From: Blastopirellula sp.
Lineage (GTDB): Bacteria; Planctomycetota; Planctomycetia; Pirellulales; Pirellulaceae
NCBI GenBank assembly: GCA_021298375.1
Contig: JAJTFE010000005.1
Coordinates: 1-57,337, forward strand
Direction of reading: 5' to 3'
Length of the DNA: 57,337 nt
Shown here piece after piece: positions 1 to 8,258 of this stretch. Position numbers and translations under genes: made by a program. The notes beneath the pieces are model-generated. The model was not told where the DNA came from. It searched no databases and saw only the letters and a program-made list of their open reading frames with translations. How positions within the stretch are numbered: position 1 is the first letter of the stretch; the number at the start of each line of letters is the position of its first letter.

Positions 1-32
1 ACTTTGGCCTGCCTGATCATTTGCTGTACACC

Positions 33-278
33 ATGGCGGGAATTGAGATCATCGCCACTATCATCAGCATCGTGACCGCCATTATGCTGCTGGTGGCGAT
101 CTTCAAGCTTGCCGCCAACCTCTATCCCGGGACCAAATCGAAATTCCTGCACTTGGTTCTGTTCTTCATTCCACTGGGCGTGCTCTTTTCACTGCTCAGC
201 CTCGACCGGGCTGCGCGAACTCAACTGCGGGCGGCCGGATACACAGTCGGTTTGATGGGTGTCAAAAGTTCACCCTGA
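33..278 (+). CDS. Small two-helix membrane protein, unknown function
   Basis: An 81-residue protein starting at the ATG at 33. The same frame stays open to the left edge, so the true start could be upstream or outside the window. Two hydrophobic stretches, about residues 3-27 and 42-58, suggest two membrane helices with a short basic loop between them. The tail after the second helix is polar and basic. No catalytic motif is visible and I do not recognise the family. No clear ribosome binding site precedes the ATG at 33. Confidence 0.5.
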   Translation: MAGIEIIATIISIVTAIMLLVAIFKLAANLYPGTKSKFLHLVLFFIPLGVLFSLLSLDRAARTQLRAAGYTVGLMGVKSSP

Positions 279-594
279 GCGGGCGGCTCACCCCACTTGC
301 CTTGCGAACTCCCGGTTGTCTTCGGAGGCTCCCGGTTACCTTCCGAGTCTGAAGCGTGGGAATTCTCAAATCCCGGAGTTTTGGCAGGCAATCGCAGATC
401 GGTCCAGACTACCGACGACTTGGGGACCGTCAAATCAAGAGCGGAGCCGAACGTGAGTATCTCAGCCCAAATGGGACTGGGCGAAGCCGAAAGGACTGGG
501 CGACTCGGAAAGGACTGGGCGACTCGGAAAGGACTGGGGGACGCGGGGGCTGAGGCGATCGCGACCGGCAGGTTCTCCTTGAACGCTTCGCGGT
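279..594. other. Intergenic region with 19-bp tandem repeat
   Basis: No convincing gene. It separates the small membrane protein gene from the convergent ketosynthase gene. The only structure I see is the tandem repeat at 471-538. Confidence 0.6.
471..538. repeat. 19-bp tandem repeat, about 3 copies
   Basis: Two identical 19-bp copies at 490-508 and 509-527 share the core GGACTGGGCGACTCGG. A partial copy follows to 538 and a diverged copy precedes at about 471-489. Not coding. Confidence 0.8.
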
Positions 595-1878
595 CTATTT
601 AAACTCTGCAGCGATCAGCGTGATATTCTGTCCGCCAAAGCCAAAGCTGTTGTTGAGCGCGTAGCGAACGTTGGCTTCGCGCGCGACGTTCGGCACGTAA
701 TCCAGGTCGCAGTCAGGGTCAGGATTTTCGTAATTGATCGTCGGCGGCAGCAGTTTGTCGCGGATGGCGAGGAGACAGACGATCAATTCAGTCGCCCCCG
801 CGGCGGCAATCAAGTGCCCCATCATGCTCTTGGTGCTGGAGACAGGAACCTGCATCGCGTGGCTCCCGAAGACTTCTTTGCAGGCTCGGGTTTCCACGCG
901 GTCGTTGACCGAAGTGCTGGTTCCGTGGGCGTTGACGTAGTTGATTTGTTCCGGGTTGAGCCCGGCATCCGCCAATGCTGCTCGCATGCAGCCGATGGCG
1001 CCGCGCCCCTCAGGGTGGATGTCGGTGATCCGGTAGGCGTCGGCGGTTGAGCCGTAGCCGACGATTTCGCCCCAGATGTGGGCTCCGCGGCGTTTGGCGT
1101 GTTCGAGGTCCTCGAGCACGACCATGGCGGCCCCTTCGCCCAGCACGAATCCGTCGCGAAGTCGGTCAAACGGTCGCGAGGCCCGCGTCGGATTCTCATT
1201 GTTTTCGGAAAGGGCCGTGAGCAGGTTGAACCCGGTCACTCCAAACGGATGAATCATGCTGTGGGTTCCTCCGGAAAGCATGACATCCGCTTCGCCGCGA
1301 CGAATGATTTCAGTCGCTTCGCCGACCGCCTGGCTGCTGGCTGCGCAAGCCGTGAGGCAGTTGGCATTTGGTCCTTGGGCGTCAAACATGGCTGCCAGGT
1401 GCCCGGGGGGCATGTTCGGTTCCTGTTCCAACTCAGCCAGCGGGTTGAGGGTTTCCAAACCGCGGCGAGTGAACTTCACCAGATCGAGCTGGCCCTGCTC
1501 ATCGAGCGAGTCGGCCATCATCATGGCAAAGGTCTGGAAGTCCTGATTCCCTTCACCGCTGCCAAGGTAGACGCCGAACCGGCGCCGGTCCTGAATGCTG
1601 TCCAGTACCCCGGAACTGCGGATCGCCTGAATCGCTGCTCCGGCTGCGAAGCGGGTATGTCGGCCGCGATGCTTCCAAACGGCGGCGCTCTCGCCCTGTT
1701 GGGTGATATCCCAGTTTTTGATTTCAGCAGAGATCCTGGTGCGGAAATTGGTCGCGTCAAAAATCGTGGTGTAGCCAACTCCGGACTTGCTCTGCTTCAA
1801 GCCGGCCCACATTGTTTCGACGTCATTGCCCATCGGGTTAATCACCCCGACGCCTGTGACCACTACGCGACGTCTCAT
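595..1878 (-). CDS. fabF: Beta-ketoacyl-ACP synthase (KAS II / FabF family)
   Basis: A 427-residue condensing enzyme that extends an ACP-bound acyl chain with malonyl-ACP. The thiolase-fold Cys-His-His triad is visible: C178 in TACAASS, H318 in NAHGTST and H355 in KSMMGHLIAAAGATE. The N-terminus RRRVVVTGVGVINPMGND is typical of the family and the length is normal (about 410-430). The ATG at 1878 is preceded by an AAAGG-type ribosome binding site. It is the last gene of a four-gene lipid cluster with acpP and two hotdog-fold dehydratase-like genes. Such clusters often serve a dedicated lipid route rather than housekeeping synthesis, so the fabF symbol marks the family, not a proven role. Confidence 0.9.
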   Translation of the reverse strand: MRRRVVVTGVGVINPMGNDVETMWAGLKQSKSGVGYTTIFDATNFRTRISAEIKNWDITQQGESAAVWKHRGRHTRFAAGAAIQAIRSSGVLDSIQDRRRFGVYLGSGEGNQDFQTFAMMMADSLDEQGQLDLVKFTRRGLETLNPLAELEQEPNMPPGHLAAMFDAQGPNANCLTACAASSQAVGEATEIIRRGEADVMLSGGTHSMIHPFGVTGFNLLTALSENNENPTRASRPFDRLRDGFVLGEGAAMVVLEDLEHAKRRGAHIWGEIVGYGSTADAYRITDIHPEGRGAIGCMRAALADAGLNPEQINYVNAHGTSTSVNDRVETRACKEVFGSHAMQVPVSSTKSMMGHLIAAAGATELIVCLLAIRDKLLPPTINYENPDPDCDLDYVPNVAREANVRYALNNSFGFGGQNITLIAAEFK

Positions 1879-2071
1879 GAATTTCCGACCTTTCTCACTG
1901 ATTCACTTTTACACAGGCTGCGCTGCAGCACGCGAACTCGTTTGACTGGAGTATCAGAGTCACACCCTATCCGAGTTACACCGCATCAAGGTTATCAGCA
2001 GCCGGGCGGATTGACTCCGCGGCCGCAGCAGTTGGCTCGGCGTTTCCATCGTGGCGAGGGATTCACCAAGC

Positions 2072-2617
2072 TCAGGGAATTGGCGATGCGAGCAGGATTT
2101 GCTCCGCCTCAAGCATGTGCTCGGGAATTCGAACTTGCTCACCAGTTTCCGTCACGGCCACATCGAACAGCTTGAGCAGTCGCAGCATCCGCAAAAAAGC
2201 AGCCGGCTCAAACTGCTCGACTTTGGCAAACTTGTCATCGTCCAGGAACGCAAACATCAATTCCATATCGCAAAACAGTTTGCCGTCCCGCTCAATTCGA
2301 CCATTGACGAACGCCCCGTTGGGCTGAAGGTTCGTGATTTCCGCAAGGAAGTCGAGCCGTTGCCCCGGACGCGGAACGTCCGCGAACTTGCAATGACTGA
2401 TTTTGGCCAAGACCACCCGTTCCCGAAAATCGCTGAGTTGCCCGATCAGCAGTCCGCCTGTTTGAGCCATGCCTTCGATCACGACGGACGATGGCAGGCA
2501 GGGGTAGCCGGGACAGTACTCGTCGACTGCTTCCTCCGAGAGGCTGACGCATTTCACAGCCCGGGCATATTTGCCGCTGACAAACTCGGTAAATCGGTCG
2601 ATCCAAAACCAACGCAT
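2072..2617 (-). CDS. Hotdog-fold beta-hydroxyacyl-ACP dehydratase-like protein, His changed to Tyr
   Basis: A 181-residue FabA/FabZ-like protein; start chosen at the ATG at 2617 because residues in frame upstream are low-complexity and unlike the family. Aligned with its neighbour at 3308-3829, the motif that carries the catalytic His in FabZ reads EYCPGYPCLP here, so H34 of the neighbour is Y34. The catalytic Glu is kept (E48 in IEGMAQTGG). The C-terminus extends by about 40 residues. It may bind acyl-ACP without dehydrating it, act as an isomerase or thioesterase-like partner, or be a subunit of the neighbouring dehydratase; these roles are inference. It lies between acpP and the ketosynthase gene in the same orientation. 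Confidence 0.8.
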   Translation of the reverse strand: MRWFWIDRFTEFVSGKYARAVKCVSLSEEAVDEYCPGYPCLPSSVVIEGMAQTGGLLIGQLSDFRERVVLAKISHCKFADVPRPGQRLDFLAEITNLQPNGAFVNGRIERDGKLFCDMELMFAFLDDDKFAKVEQFEPAAFLRMLRLLKLFDVAVTETGEQVRIPEHMLEAEQILLASPIP

Positions 2618-2803
2618 AACTTGCCCCGACGCGACTCGGTTTTTCCGGGCCGACAGTCTCTCCTCAGCTTCGATTGCGTGTCGGTCCCGCCTTGGAGAGG
2701 AGTTTGGTCCTCGCAAAGTCCGGCACGCGGGTCTTCCCTCAACGGGACTTGAACGCGCTGCCTGCGGCCTGGAGTTCCCCCGAGGCCGGCAAGCTTGCAA
2801 TCC

Positions 2804-3190
2804 CTAGCCACCCACCTTCATGGAGACGTAGTTACACAAGTCCTGAACGGTCAGCAGGTTGTTGAATTCCTGAACAACCGGGTTCTTTTCAAACTTGGTC
2901 AAGTCGGCAAACGGCATTCGCTGCTTGAGCGCCGCCAGGCCATCGGTCGTCATTCGGCCGCCCTGGACGTATTGGGAATTCGTCAGAATGTCTTCAGGGT
3001 AAAGGTCTTCCCGCTTGAACTGGAAACCGAAGGCCTTCTCCAGTTTGAAAATGATGTCCAAAAAATCGATCGACTCGGCGCCCAGATCGCCAACCATAGT
3101 CGCGCCGGGTTGTACTTCGTCATCGTCCACCCCCAGAGCGTCTACCAGCGCCTCCCGCACTTTGGCGAAAACTTCGTCTTGATTGGGCAT
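2804..3190 (-). CDS. acpP: Acyl carrier protein with long helix III region
   Basis: A 128-residue acyl carrier protein. The phosphopantetheine site is S40 in GDLGAESIDFLD, close to the usual DSLD-type motif. Standard ACPs are about 75-85 residues; this one has about 45 extra residues between helix II and the final helix (from about residue 62 to 108), which fits a carrier of a specialised pathway rather than the general fatty-acid ACP. The ATG at 3190 has an AAAGGAG ribosome binding site. A 22-bp triple repeat begins just upstream. The neighbours are two dehydratase-like genes and a ketosynthase, so it most likely serves those enzymes. Confidence 0.85.
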   Translation of the reverse strand: MPNQDEVFAKVREALVDALGVDDDEVQPGATMVGDLGAESIDFLDIIFKLEKAFGFQFKREDLYPEDILTNSQYVQGGRMTTDGLAALKQRMPFADLTKFEKNPVVQEFNNLLTVQDLCNYVSMKVGG

Positions 3191-3211
3191 TCCCTTCTTA
3201 CTCCTTTTTCA

Positions 3212-3277
3212 ATGGTCAGTTTTTATCAATCGTATGGTCAGTTTTTAACAATCACACGGTCAGTTTTTAACAATCAG
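3212..3277. repeat. 22-bp tandem repeat, 3 copies, directly upstream of acpP
   Basis: Three contiguous 22-bp units at 3212-3233, 3234-3255 and 3256-3277 share the core GGTCAGTTTTTAACAATC with two or three differences. The unit is about two helical turns, so any bound protein would face the same side of the DNA. The array ends about 20 bp before the acpP start codon, just outside the ribosome binding site. Confidence 0.9.
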
Positions 3278-3307
3278 ATAGTGTGCAAAAATCCGGTTTG
3301 CTGCGGG

Positions 3308-3829
3308 TCAGTTCGCCGGGGCGGTCGCGGGATTCGCCGAAGGCAGCGCGGTCGACACCAATGGGTTGAATAGTAAACGGTATTTTCTCTTAAACTCGCG
3401 AACCAAATACTGGTCGGTCGCCGTGCTGGCCGCACCTCGATCAGCCAAGTTGTACTTTTCGACCAGAATCCAACCGGAAACGGCGGTTCGGTCATCGATG
3501 GTCCCTTCGACCTTGAGCTTCACCTGACTGCCCTGCTCAGAGTGCCACTTGGCAGTCACGACCAGCTGGTCACCAGGCTGCACGAAGCCCTGGAATTTGA
3601 GGTTCCGAGCCTCGACCAAACTGACCATGGAGTGCTTGAATTCGTCTGTCGTCCGCACAAGGCAGGCTGCCGCCTGAAAAATGGCCTCCAACATCAAAAC
3701 CCCAGGCATCACGGGGAAGCGGGGGAAATGGTCCTGCAGGTATTCCTCGGACAGGGCGAGACCCTTGACTGCCCGGACTGAGTCACCAGGGGTCAACGAC
3801 AAAATCCGGTCAATCTGGGCAAATCGCAT
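3308..3829 (-). CDS. fabZ: 3-hydroxyacyl-ACP dehydratase, FabZ-like
   Basis: A 173-residue hotdog-fold dehydratase that would remove water from 3-hydroxyacyl-ACP. Both catalytic residues are present: H34 in DHFPRFPVMPG and E48 in LMLEAIFQAA. Start chosen at the ATG at 3829; a TTG at 3847 in the same frame is less likely. The C-terminal 40 residues are longer than in housekeeping FabZ (about 150 residues). It heads the cluster fabZ, acpP, dehydratase-like, ketosynthase, and a consensus-like promoter lies about 90 bp upstream at 3918-3946. The degenerate second hotdog protein and long ACP argue for a dedicated lipid pathway. Confidence 0.85.
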   Translation of the reverse strand: MRFAQIDRILSLTPGDSVRAVKGLALSEEYLQDHFPRFPVMPGVLMLEAIFQAAACLVRTTDEFKHSMVSLVEARNLKFQGFVQPGDQLVVTAKWHSEQGSQVKLKVEGTIDDRTAVSGWILVEKYNLADRGAASTATDQYLVREFKRKYRLLFNPLVSTALPSANPATAPAN

Positions 3830-3896
3830 GTTCAGTCGCGCAGGCAAACAACATCACCGCGTGCTGCGGGCATTCAGTCCACAGACTCGGCGCTCA

Positions 3897-3946
3897 TTCA
3901 GGTTTCTAGGAGTGCTAACTATAACATTTGCCCCATTTTGCCTCAA
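3897..3946. promoter_or_regulatory. Overlapping divergent promoters, lipid cluster and ptsI
   Basis: On the minus strand TTGAGG (3941-3946) and TATAGT (3918-3923) are 17 bp apart and point at the lipid cluster. On the plus strand TTCAGG (3897-3902) and TATAAC (3920-3925) are also 17 bp apart and point at ptsI, though this -35 is weak. The two -10 elements share the same bases. Sequence inference only. Confidence 0.5.
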
Positions 3947-4084
3947 CAACAGCTTTCCCCGCTTGCGCCCCGTTTTTCCCAGCCGTTGGGAGGCACCGGG
4001 AGGTTGAATTCGCTTCCGGGCACCATTTGCAGGGAGTGGCTCAAGGTCTATTTCAGCCCCCGGCTCCATGGTAAAGTTGTGGCC

Positions 4085-5839
4085 ATGCGCAAAGGAATCG
4101 CCGTATCCCCCGGAGTCGCCATCGGCACCGCTTACGTGATTCGCGAGATTTTCGTGAATCCCAACACCAAGCGGCTGGAAGGCTCCGAAATCACCGCCGA
4201 ACTGGCCAGCTACGAGACGGCCCGCGACAAGACAGCGGCCGATCTCCGCAGCCTGGAGAAGAAGGTTGCTGCCCAAGTCGGTCGCGAACAGGCGAACATT
4301 TTCGCGATTCACCAGCAGATCCTGCGGGATGGAGCGTTCACCAACAAGATCCGCAACTGGATTGTTCAGGAACAACTGACGGCCGACGCCGCTCTGCACC
4401 GCCTTCTCGGCGAATACACCGCCCTGTTTGCCAAAACCCGCGACGAATACATCCGCCAACGTCTGGATGACATCCGCGATGTGATTGTGAGAATCTGCAG
4501 CCACCTGCTCGACGTGGCCAAGCTCGACCAGAACTCGCTCAAAGGTCCCCTGATTGTCGTGGCCGATGAACTTCTGCCGTCCCAAGCCGTGGCCCTGGGC
4601 GAAATCGAGGTACGTGGCATCGTGACTCAGGCCGGCAGTCAGACCAGTCACGCGGCCATCATCGCCCGCAGCCGGGGCATCCCGGCAGTCTCGGGGGTGA
4701 AAGGAATCATCCGAGCGGTCAAAACGGGAGACACGATCGTCGTCGATGGTCGCGATGGCCATGTCGAGGTCAACCCGAACCCCGAAACCCTGGCGGCCTT
4801 CCGCAAGCTGGAACGGGAATTTTTTCACCTCAAAGATCAACTCGCTGAAAATCGCGACCTCCCCGCCCTCACTGCCGATGGCACGGAACTGCGCCTGCAG
4901 GCCAACATTAACGGTGTCAACGATGCTGCCGCGGCGCACGCCATGGGCGCCTCGGGAGTCGGGCTGTACCGGACCGAGTATCTGTACCTGACCCACTCCG
5001 ATGTGCCGGACGAAGACGAGCAGTACCGGACCTATCGCGAGATTATCAACTCCAGCCCCAACCACAACGTCACCGTCAGAACACTCGATATCGGCGGCGA
5101 CAAGACGGTCTCTTATCTCGGTCACGACCACCAGGAAGCAAACCCTTTCATGGGTTGGCGAAGCATTCGAATTTCGTTTGAGCATCCCGAGTTCTTCAAC
5201 ACTCAAATCCGGGCGATCCTCCGCGCCGCAGCCGACTTTCCCAACGGCAATGTCCGAATCATGTTCCCGATGGTGACCACCGTGGAAGAGATTCGGAAGC
5301 TGCGAGCCTTTGTCCGCAAAGCCTACAAGGCCCTTTTGGCCCAAAAGCTGAAAGTGCGAGAGATTCCCCTGGGGATGATGCTCGAAGTCCCCGCTGCGGC
5401 AATCTCCATCGACAACATGCTGGAACTGGTCGACTTCGTTTCCATCGGCTCGAATGACCTGGTCCAATACCTGATGGCGGCCGATCGCGACAATCCCAAG
5501 GTCAGCCACCTTTGCGAACCGCTCGCCCCACCAGTCCTGACCCTGCTGCATAACGTGATTGGCGCCTGCAATCGGGCCAACGTTCCGGTCACGCTCTGCG
5601 GTGAAATGGCTGGACATCCCAAGGCGTTTCTCCTGCTTCTGGGGATGGGCCTGCGGCGGTTCAGCATGAGCCCCGCCTTCATTCCCTCGATTAAGCAACT
5701 GGCCAGCCAGGTCACCATCGCCGAATCAGAGCAGATCCTGCAGTCCGCCCTGAAGCTCAAAGAAACAGCCCAAGTCAAGAAGTACATGGCCCGGCAAGTG
5801 GAACAGCTCGCTCCCAATCTGGCACTGCTGGATATCTGA
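4085..5839 (+). CDS. ptsI: Phosphoenolpyruvate-protein phosphotransferase (enzyme I)
   Basis: A 584-residue cytoplasmic enzyme I that takes phosphate from PEP and passes it to HPr. The N-terminal domain has the phosphorylated H189 in GSQTSHAAIIARSRG. The C-terminal PEP-binding barrel shows GVGLYRTEYLY, the metal-site region GSNDLVQYLMAADR, and the catalytic Cys in TLCGEMAGHP. Start chosen at the ATG at 4085 (MRKGIAVSPG), the usual enzyme I N-terminus; the upstream in-frame 49 residues look unlike the family. No HPr or sugar permease gene is in the window, so its partners are elsewhere and its role may be regulatory rather than sugar uptake. Confidence 0.93.
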   Translation: MRKGIAVSPGVAIGTAYVIREIFVNPNTKRLEGSEITAELASYETARDKTAADLRSLEKKVAAQVGREQANIFAIHQQILRDGAFTNKIRNWIVQEQLTADAALHRLLGEYTALFAKTRDEYIRQRLDDIRDVIVRICSHLLDVAKLDQNSLKGPLIVVADELLPSQAVALGEIEVRGIVTQAGSQTSHAAIIARSRGIPAVSGVKGIIRAVKTGDTIVVDGRDGHVEVNPNPETLAAFRKLEREFFHLKDQLAENRDLPALTADGTELRLQANINGVNDAAAAHAMGASGVGLYRTEYLYLTHSDVPDEDEQYRTYREIINSSPNHNVTVRTLDIGGDKTVSYLGHDHQEANPFMGWRSIRISFEHPEFFNTQIRAILRAAADFPNGNVRIMFPMVTTVEEIRKLRAFVRKAYKALLAQKLKVREIPLGMMLEVPAAAISIDNMLELVDFVSIGSNDLVQYLMAADRDNPKVSHLCEPLAPPVLTLLHNVIGACNRANVPVTLCGEMAGHPKAFLLLLGMGLRRFSMSPAFIPSIKQLASQVTIAESEQILQSALKLKETAQVKKYMARQVEQLAPNLALLDI

Positions 5840-6031
5840 ACCGCTGGCCATCTGAACCGCTGAGGCTACTGAAATTTCGCGGCCGGGGCTGCGGCCAGTT
5901 TTGAGCCTAATCGCCCGCAGTAGCCCAGCCCTCACCACCCAACCTGGCTCTTCCGCGCCTTCCGGTATCGGGCTTTTTTTGATGCCCCGCCGAAGCCGCA
6001 AAGTCTTTCGGCGGACTTCCACTTCAAATTG

Positions 6032-6060
6032 TTGATTTCTGTCAACTCCAACCGTATTCT
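6032..6060 (+). promoter_or_regulatory. Sigma-70-like promoter for the protease gene
   Basis: TTGATT at 6032-6037 and TATTCT at 6055-6060 are 17 bp apart, 54 bp before the protease start codon. Found by eye. Confidence 0.45.
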
Positions 6061-6113
6061 ACCCAATTGGAAGTACCCTCTTACCTTTTGCCTGTTCGTC
6101 ACGCGAGCGAGCC

Positions 6114-8186
6114 ATGCCCTCTGTTCCCCCCTATCGCAATCCAGCCCAATTCAAAAAGCAAAAACAGAACAGCTCTTTACCAACCGGCGCGATTATCGGC
6201 GGTTTGCTCGGCATTTTGCTGCTGGGTGGTGGAGGCGCAGCCGCCTGGTTCCTCTTCCGCTCAGCACCTGAGAAGCAACGCGCGGAAGTCGCCAACGAGG
6301 TCGCCTCCACAGCGGAATCAACTACTCCATTCAAAGACGAGCCCGCTGCAGCCGCCAATGCCAGCGCCGCTCCACCGAAGAACCTTGGTTCGGATCACGC
6401 GGCAAGCTCAAGCGGCAAACCGAGCCCCTTTGAAAAACCGGGGACCGCGGAGCAGCTTCGCGCCCAGGTTAACGCGGCCTCAAAAGGTGGTCTCGGGCCA
6501 CTGCCAGCTCAACTCAAATCAGCGGGAATGCAACGCCTCTCGGATTCGGCTTCGGCAAGTCTTCAGTACCGGCTCCAGCCCAACGTTGATTATGGCGTCA
6601 GCTTTTCTGTTGAGTTGATTACGCCGACGGGAACCCAGGTAACAAAGGGGCGCACCGTTTATCGGCTGGTCGATGAAAACCCGCAGACGCTTCTGAACAG
6701 CAACGCCGGTGCGCTGGAGGAGGATTACGAGGCGGGGAACTCGACTGGAACCGGGTTTGCCATTCATCCCGATGGGCTGTTGGTGACCTGTGCTCATGTC
6801 GTCGAGGACGCTCATCAGCTGAGTGTGGTGATCAATGGCCGAGATATTCCCGGTCAGGTTGTGGCAATCGATTCGCAAAACGACTTGGCTCTGGTCCGAA
6901 TTGAATATGAATTCAAGCAGATCATCGGCCTGAATGATGAATTGCCTGAATTGGGAGTGACTTGCCGGGCGATTGGCTTTCCGCTGGCCGGCGACATGCT
7001 GGGGGAGAAAGTCAAGATGTCAACCGGCACGATTGTCGGCGACGACATTCGAATGAATGAACGCCGTTTGCAAATCGACGCAACCGTCAATCCCGGGAAC
7101 AGCGGTGGACCGGTGGTCGGTGACCATGGCGAACTTTTCGGCGTGGCCGACTCGATCATGGTCATGGAGCAGACGCAGGATGTTTCATTTGCAGTTCCGG
7201 TGGATGTCGTCGCCCGGATGCTGCAGCGGGCTCGAGCGCCGTATGCAACCAGTCATTTCGGGAAAGACGTCAACGACCCTCGGGTGGTCAAGACTTACAA
7301 GGATGCCACCAACTGCGCTTTTCTGATCAGGGTCAACAACAAGGCCAAAGGCCCCGAGCCCAAAGACTTGATGGTACTCTCATTCGACTGCGCAATGGAC
7401 GGCAATGGTTCGAAGCAATCACTGCAGCAGGGCCGTGTCGTCATCGACCGCTCGGGAAGGGTGTACTTCAGTTCGAATTCCCCCTCATTGCCGATGTTTC
7501 TCAACCGGGCCGGAACCATCGGTTTTGACCGTTATCCGGATGGACCCCAGACAAGTTGGAAATCGATCGATGCCTCCATGGTATCGGTCAACATTCCGAA
7601 TCGGGGCAATCAAGCCGATGACAACCCCTTTGGAATGCTCGGCACCGATGTCTTTTCCCCTGGCTTTCGCCGACCGGGCGGGGGGCTACCCGTCCCACCT
7701 TCTCGCCCTCCCGGCCCAGCGAGCGAAGTGCCTCAAGAAATGCTGGTCATGAAGATTCAGGCCTGCAAACTCGAAGGCGATCGCGACTCGACGACTGAAT
7801 TCGCCCTGATCGGCGCAGACCCCCTCCAGTCTGCGCCTCAACTGGTGGTCAATGGCAAAGGCAAGTCGACACTAGATCCCCAATCGGGTTTCGCAAAAAT
7901 GGCAACCATGAGCGGCGACTTCACCAGTGCCCTGGGAGGCCGCAGTCAGCGGGGACGACTGCGGATGACCTACGGCTATATGACCGAGGCTGAAATGAAA
8001 GCCGAAGAAGCCGCGGAAGCCGCACGACAACGGGAACTCGAAGCGAAAGCCAAAGCCGAGGCGGAGGCCCGCCGAATCGCCGCTGAAAAGGCGGAAGCCG
8101 AGCGACTCAAAAAATTGTCGGAAGAGGTCAAGCGACGAGACACCAAATTGACCAAGTCGCTCGACCAATTCGATCCTGACAAGTAA
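6114..8186 (+). CDS. Membrane-anchored trypsin-like serine protease
   Basis: A 690-residue protein with one N-terminal membrane helix at about residues 25-48, then an Ala/Pro-rich linker to about 190, then a trypsin-like (DegP/HtrA-type) domain. The catalytic triad is H228 in TCAHVVEDA, D257 in SQNDLALVRI and S330 in NPGNSGGPVV. No PDZ domain follows. Instead there are about 200 residues of unassigned beta-rich sequence and a highly charged Ala/Glu/Lys coiled coil at about 620-690. The anchor places the protease outside the cytoplasm. The next gene, 72 bp downstream, encodes a secreted protein and may be co-transcribed. Substrate unknown. Confidence 0.85.
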   Translation: MPSVPPYRNPAQFKKQKQNSSLPTGAIIGGLLGILLLGGGGAAAWFLFRSAPEKQRAEVANEVASTAESTTPFKDEPAAAANASAAPPKNLGSDHAASSSGKPSPFEKPGTAEQLRAQVNAASKGGLGPLPAQLKSAGMQRLSDSASASLQYRLQPNVDYGVSFSVELITPTGTQVTKGRTVYRLVDENPQTLLNSNAGALEEDYEAGNSTGTGFAIHPDGLLVTCAHVVEDAHQLSVVINGRDIPGQVVAIDSQNDLALVRIEYEFKQIIGLNDELPELGVTCRAIGFPLAGDMLGEKVKMSTGTIVGDDIRMNERRLQIDATVNPGNSGGPVVGDHGELFGVADSIMVMEQTQDVSFAVPVDVVARMLQRARAPYATSHFGKDVNDPRVVKTYKDATNCAFLIRVNNKAKGPEPKDLMVLSFDCAMDGNGSKQSLQQGRVVIDRSGRVYFSSNSPSLPMFLNRAGTIGFDRYPDGPQTSWKSIDASMVSVNIPNRGNQADDNPFGMLGTDVFSPGFRRPGGGLPVPPSRPPGPASEVPQEMLVMKIQACKLEGDRDSTTEFALIGADPLQSAPQLVVNGKGKSTLDPQSGFAKMATMSGDFTSALGGRSQRGRLRMTYGYMTEAEMKAEEAAEAARQRELEAKAKAEAEARRIAAEKAEAERLKKLSEEVKRRDTKLTKSLDQFDPDK

Positions 8187-8258
8187 ACGCCGCTTCCCCC
8201 TCCTCGCGACTTTCGGACCGCGACGCCAACTCAACTTGCCTTCTTGGGACACCAATCC

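Noticed and set aside
3911-3920. Half of a CIRCE (HrcA) operator, GAGTGCTAA
   Set aside because: The second half TTAGCACTC is not at the required 9-bp spacing; a half site is not evidence of HrcA control.
3854-5698. 614-residue open frame opposite ptsI
   Set aside because: It is antisense to a clear enzyme I gene, with no family-like motifs; such frames are common opposite GC-rich genes.
5930-5980. Possible terminator after ptsI (CCGGTATCGG then T tract)
   Set aside because: The stem is only about three base pairs, too weak to call.
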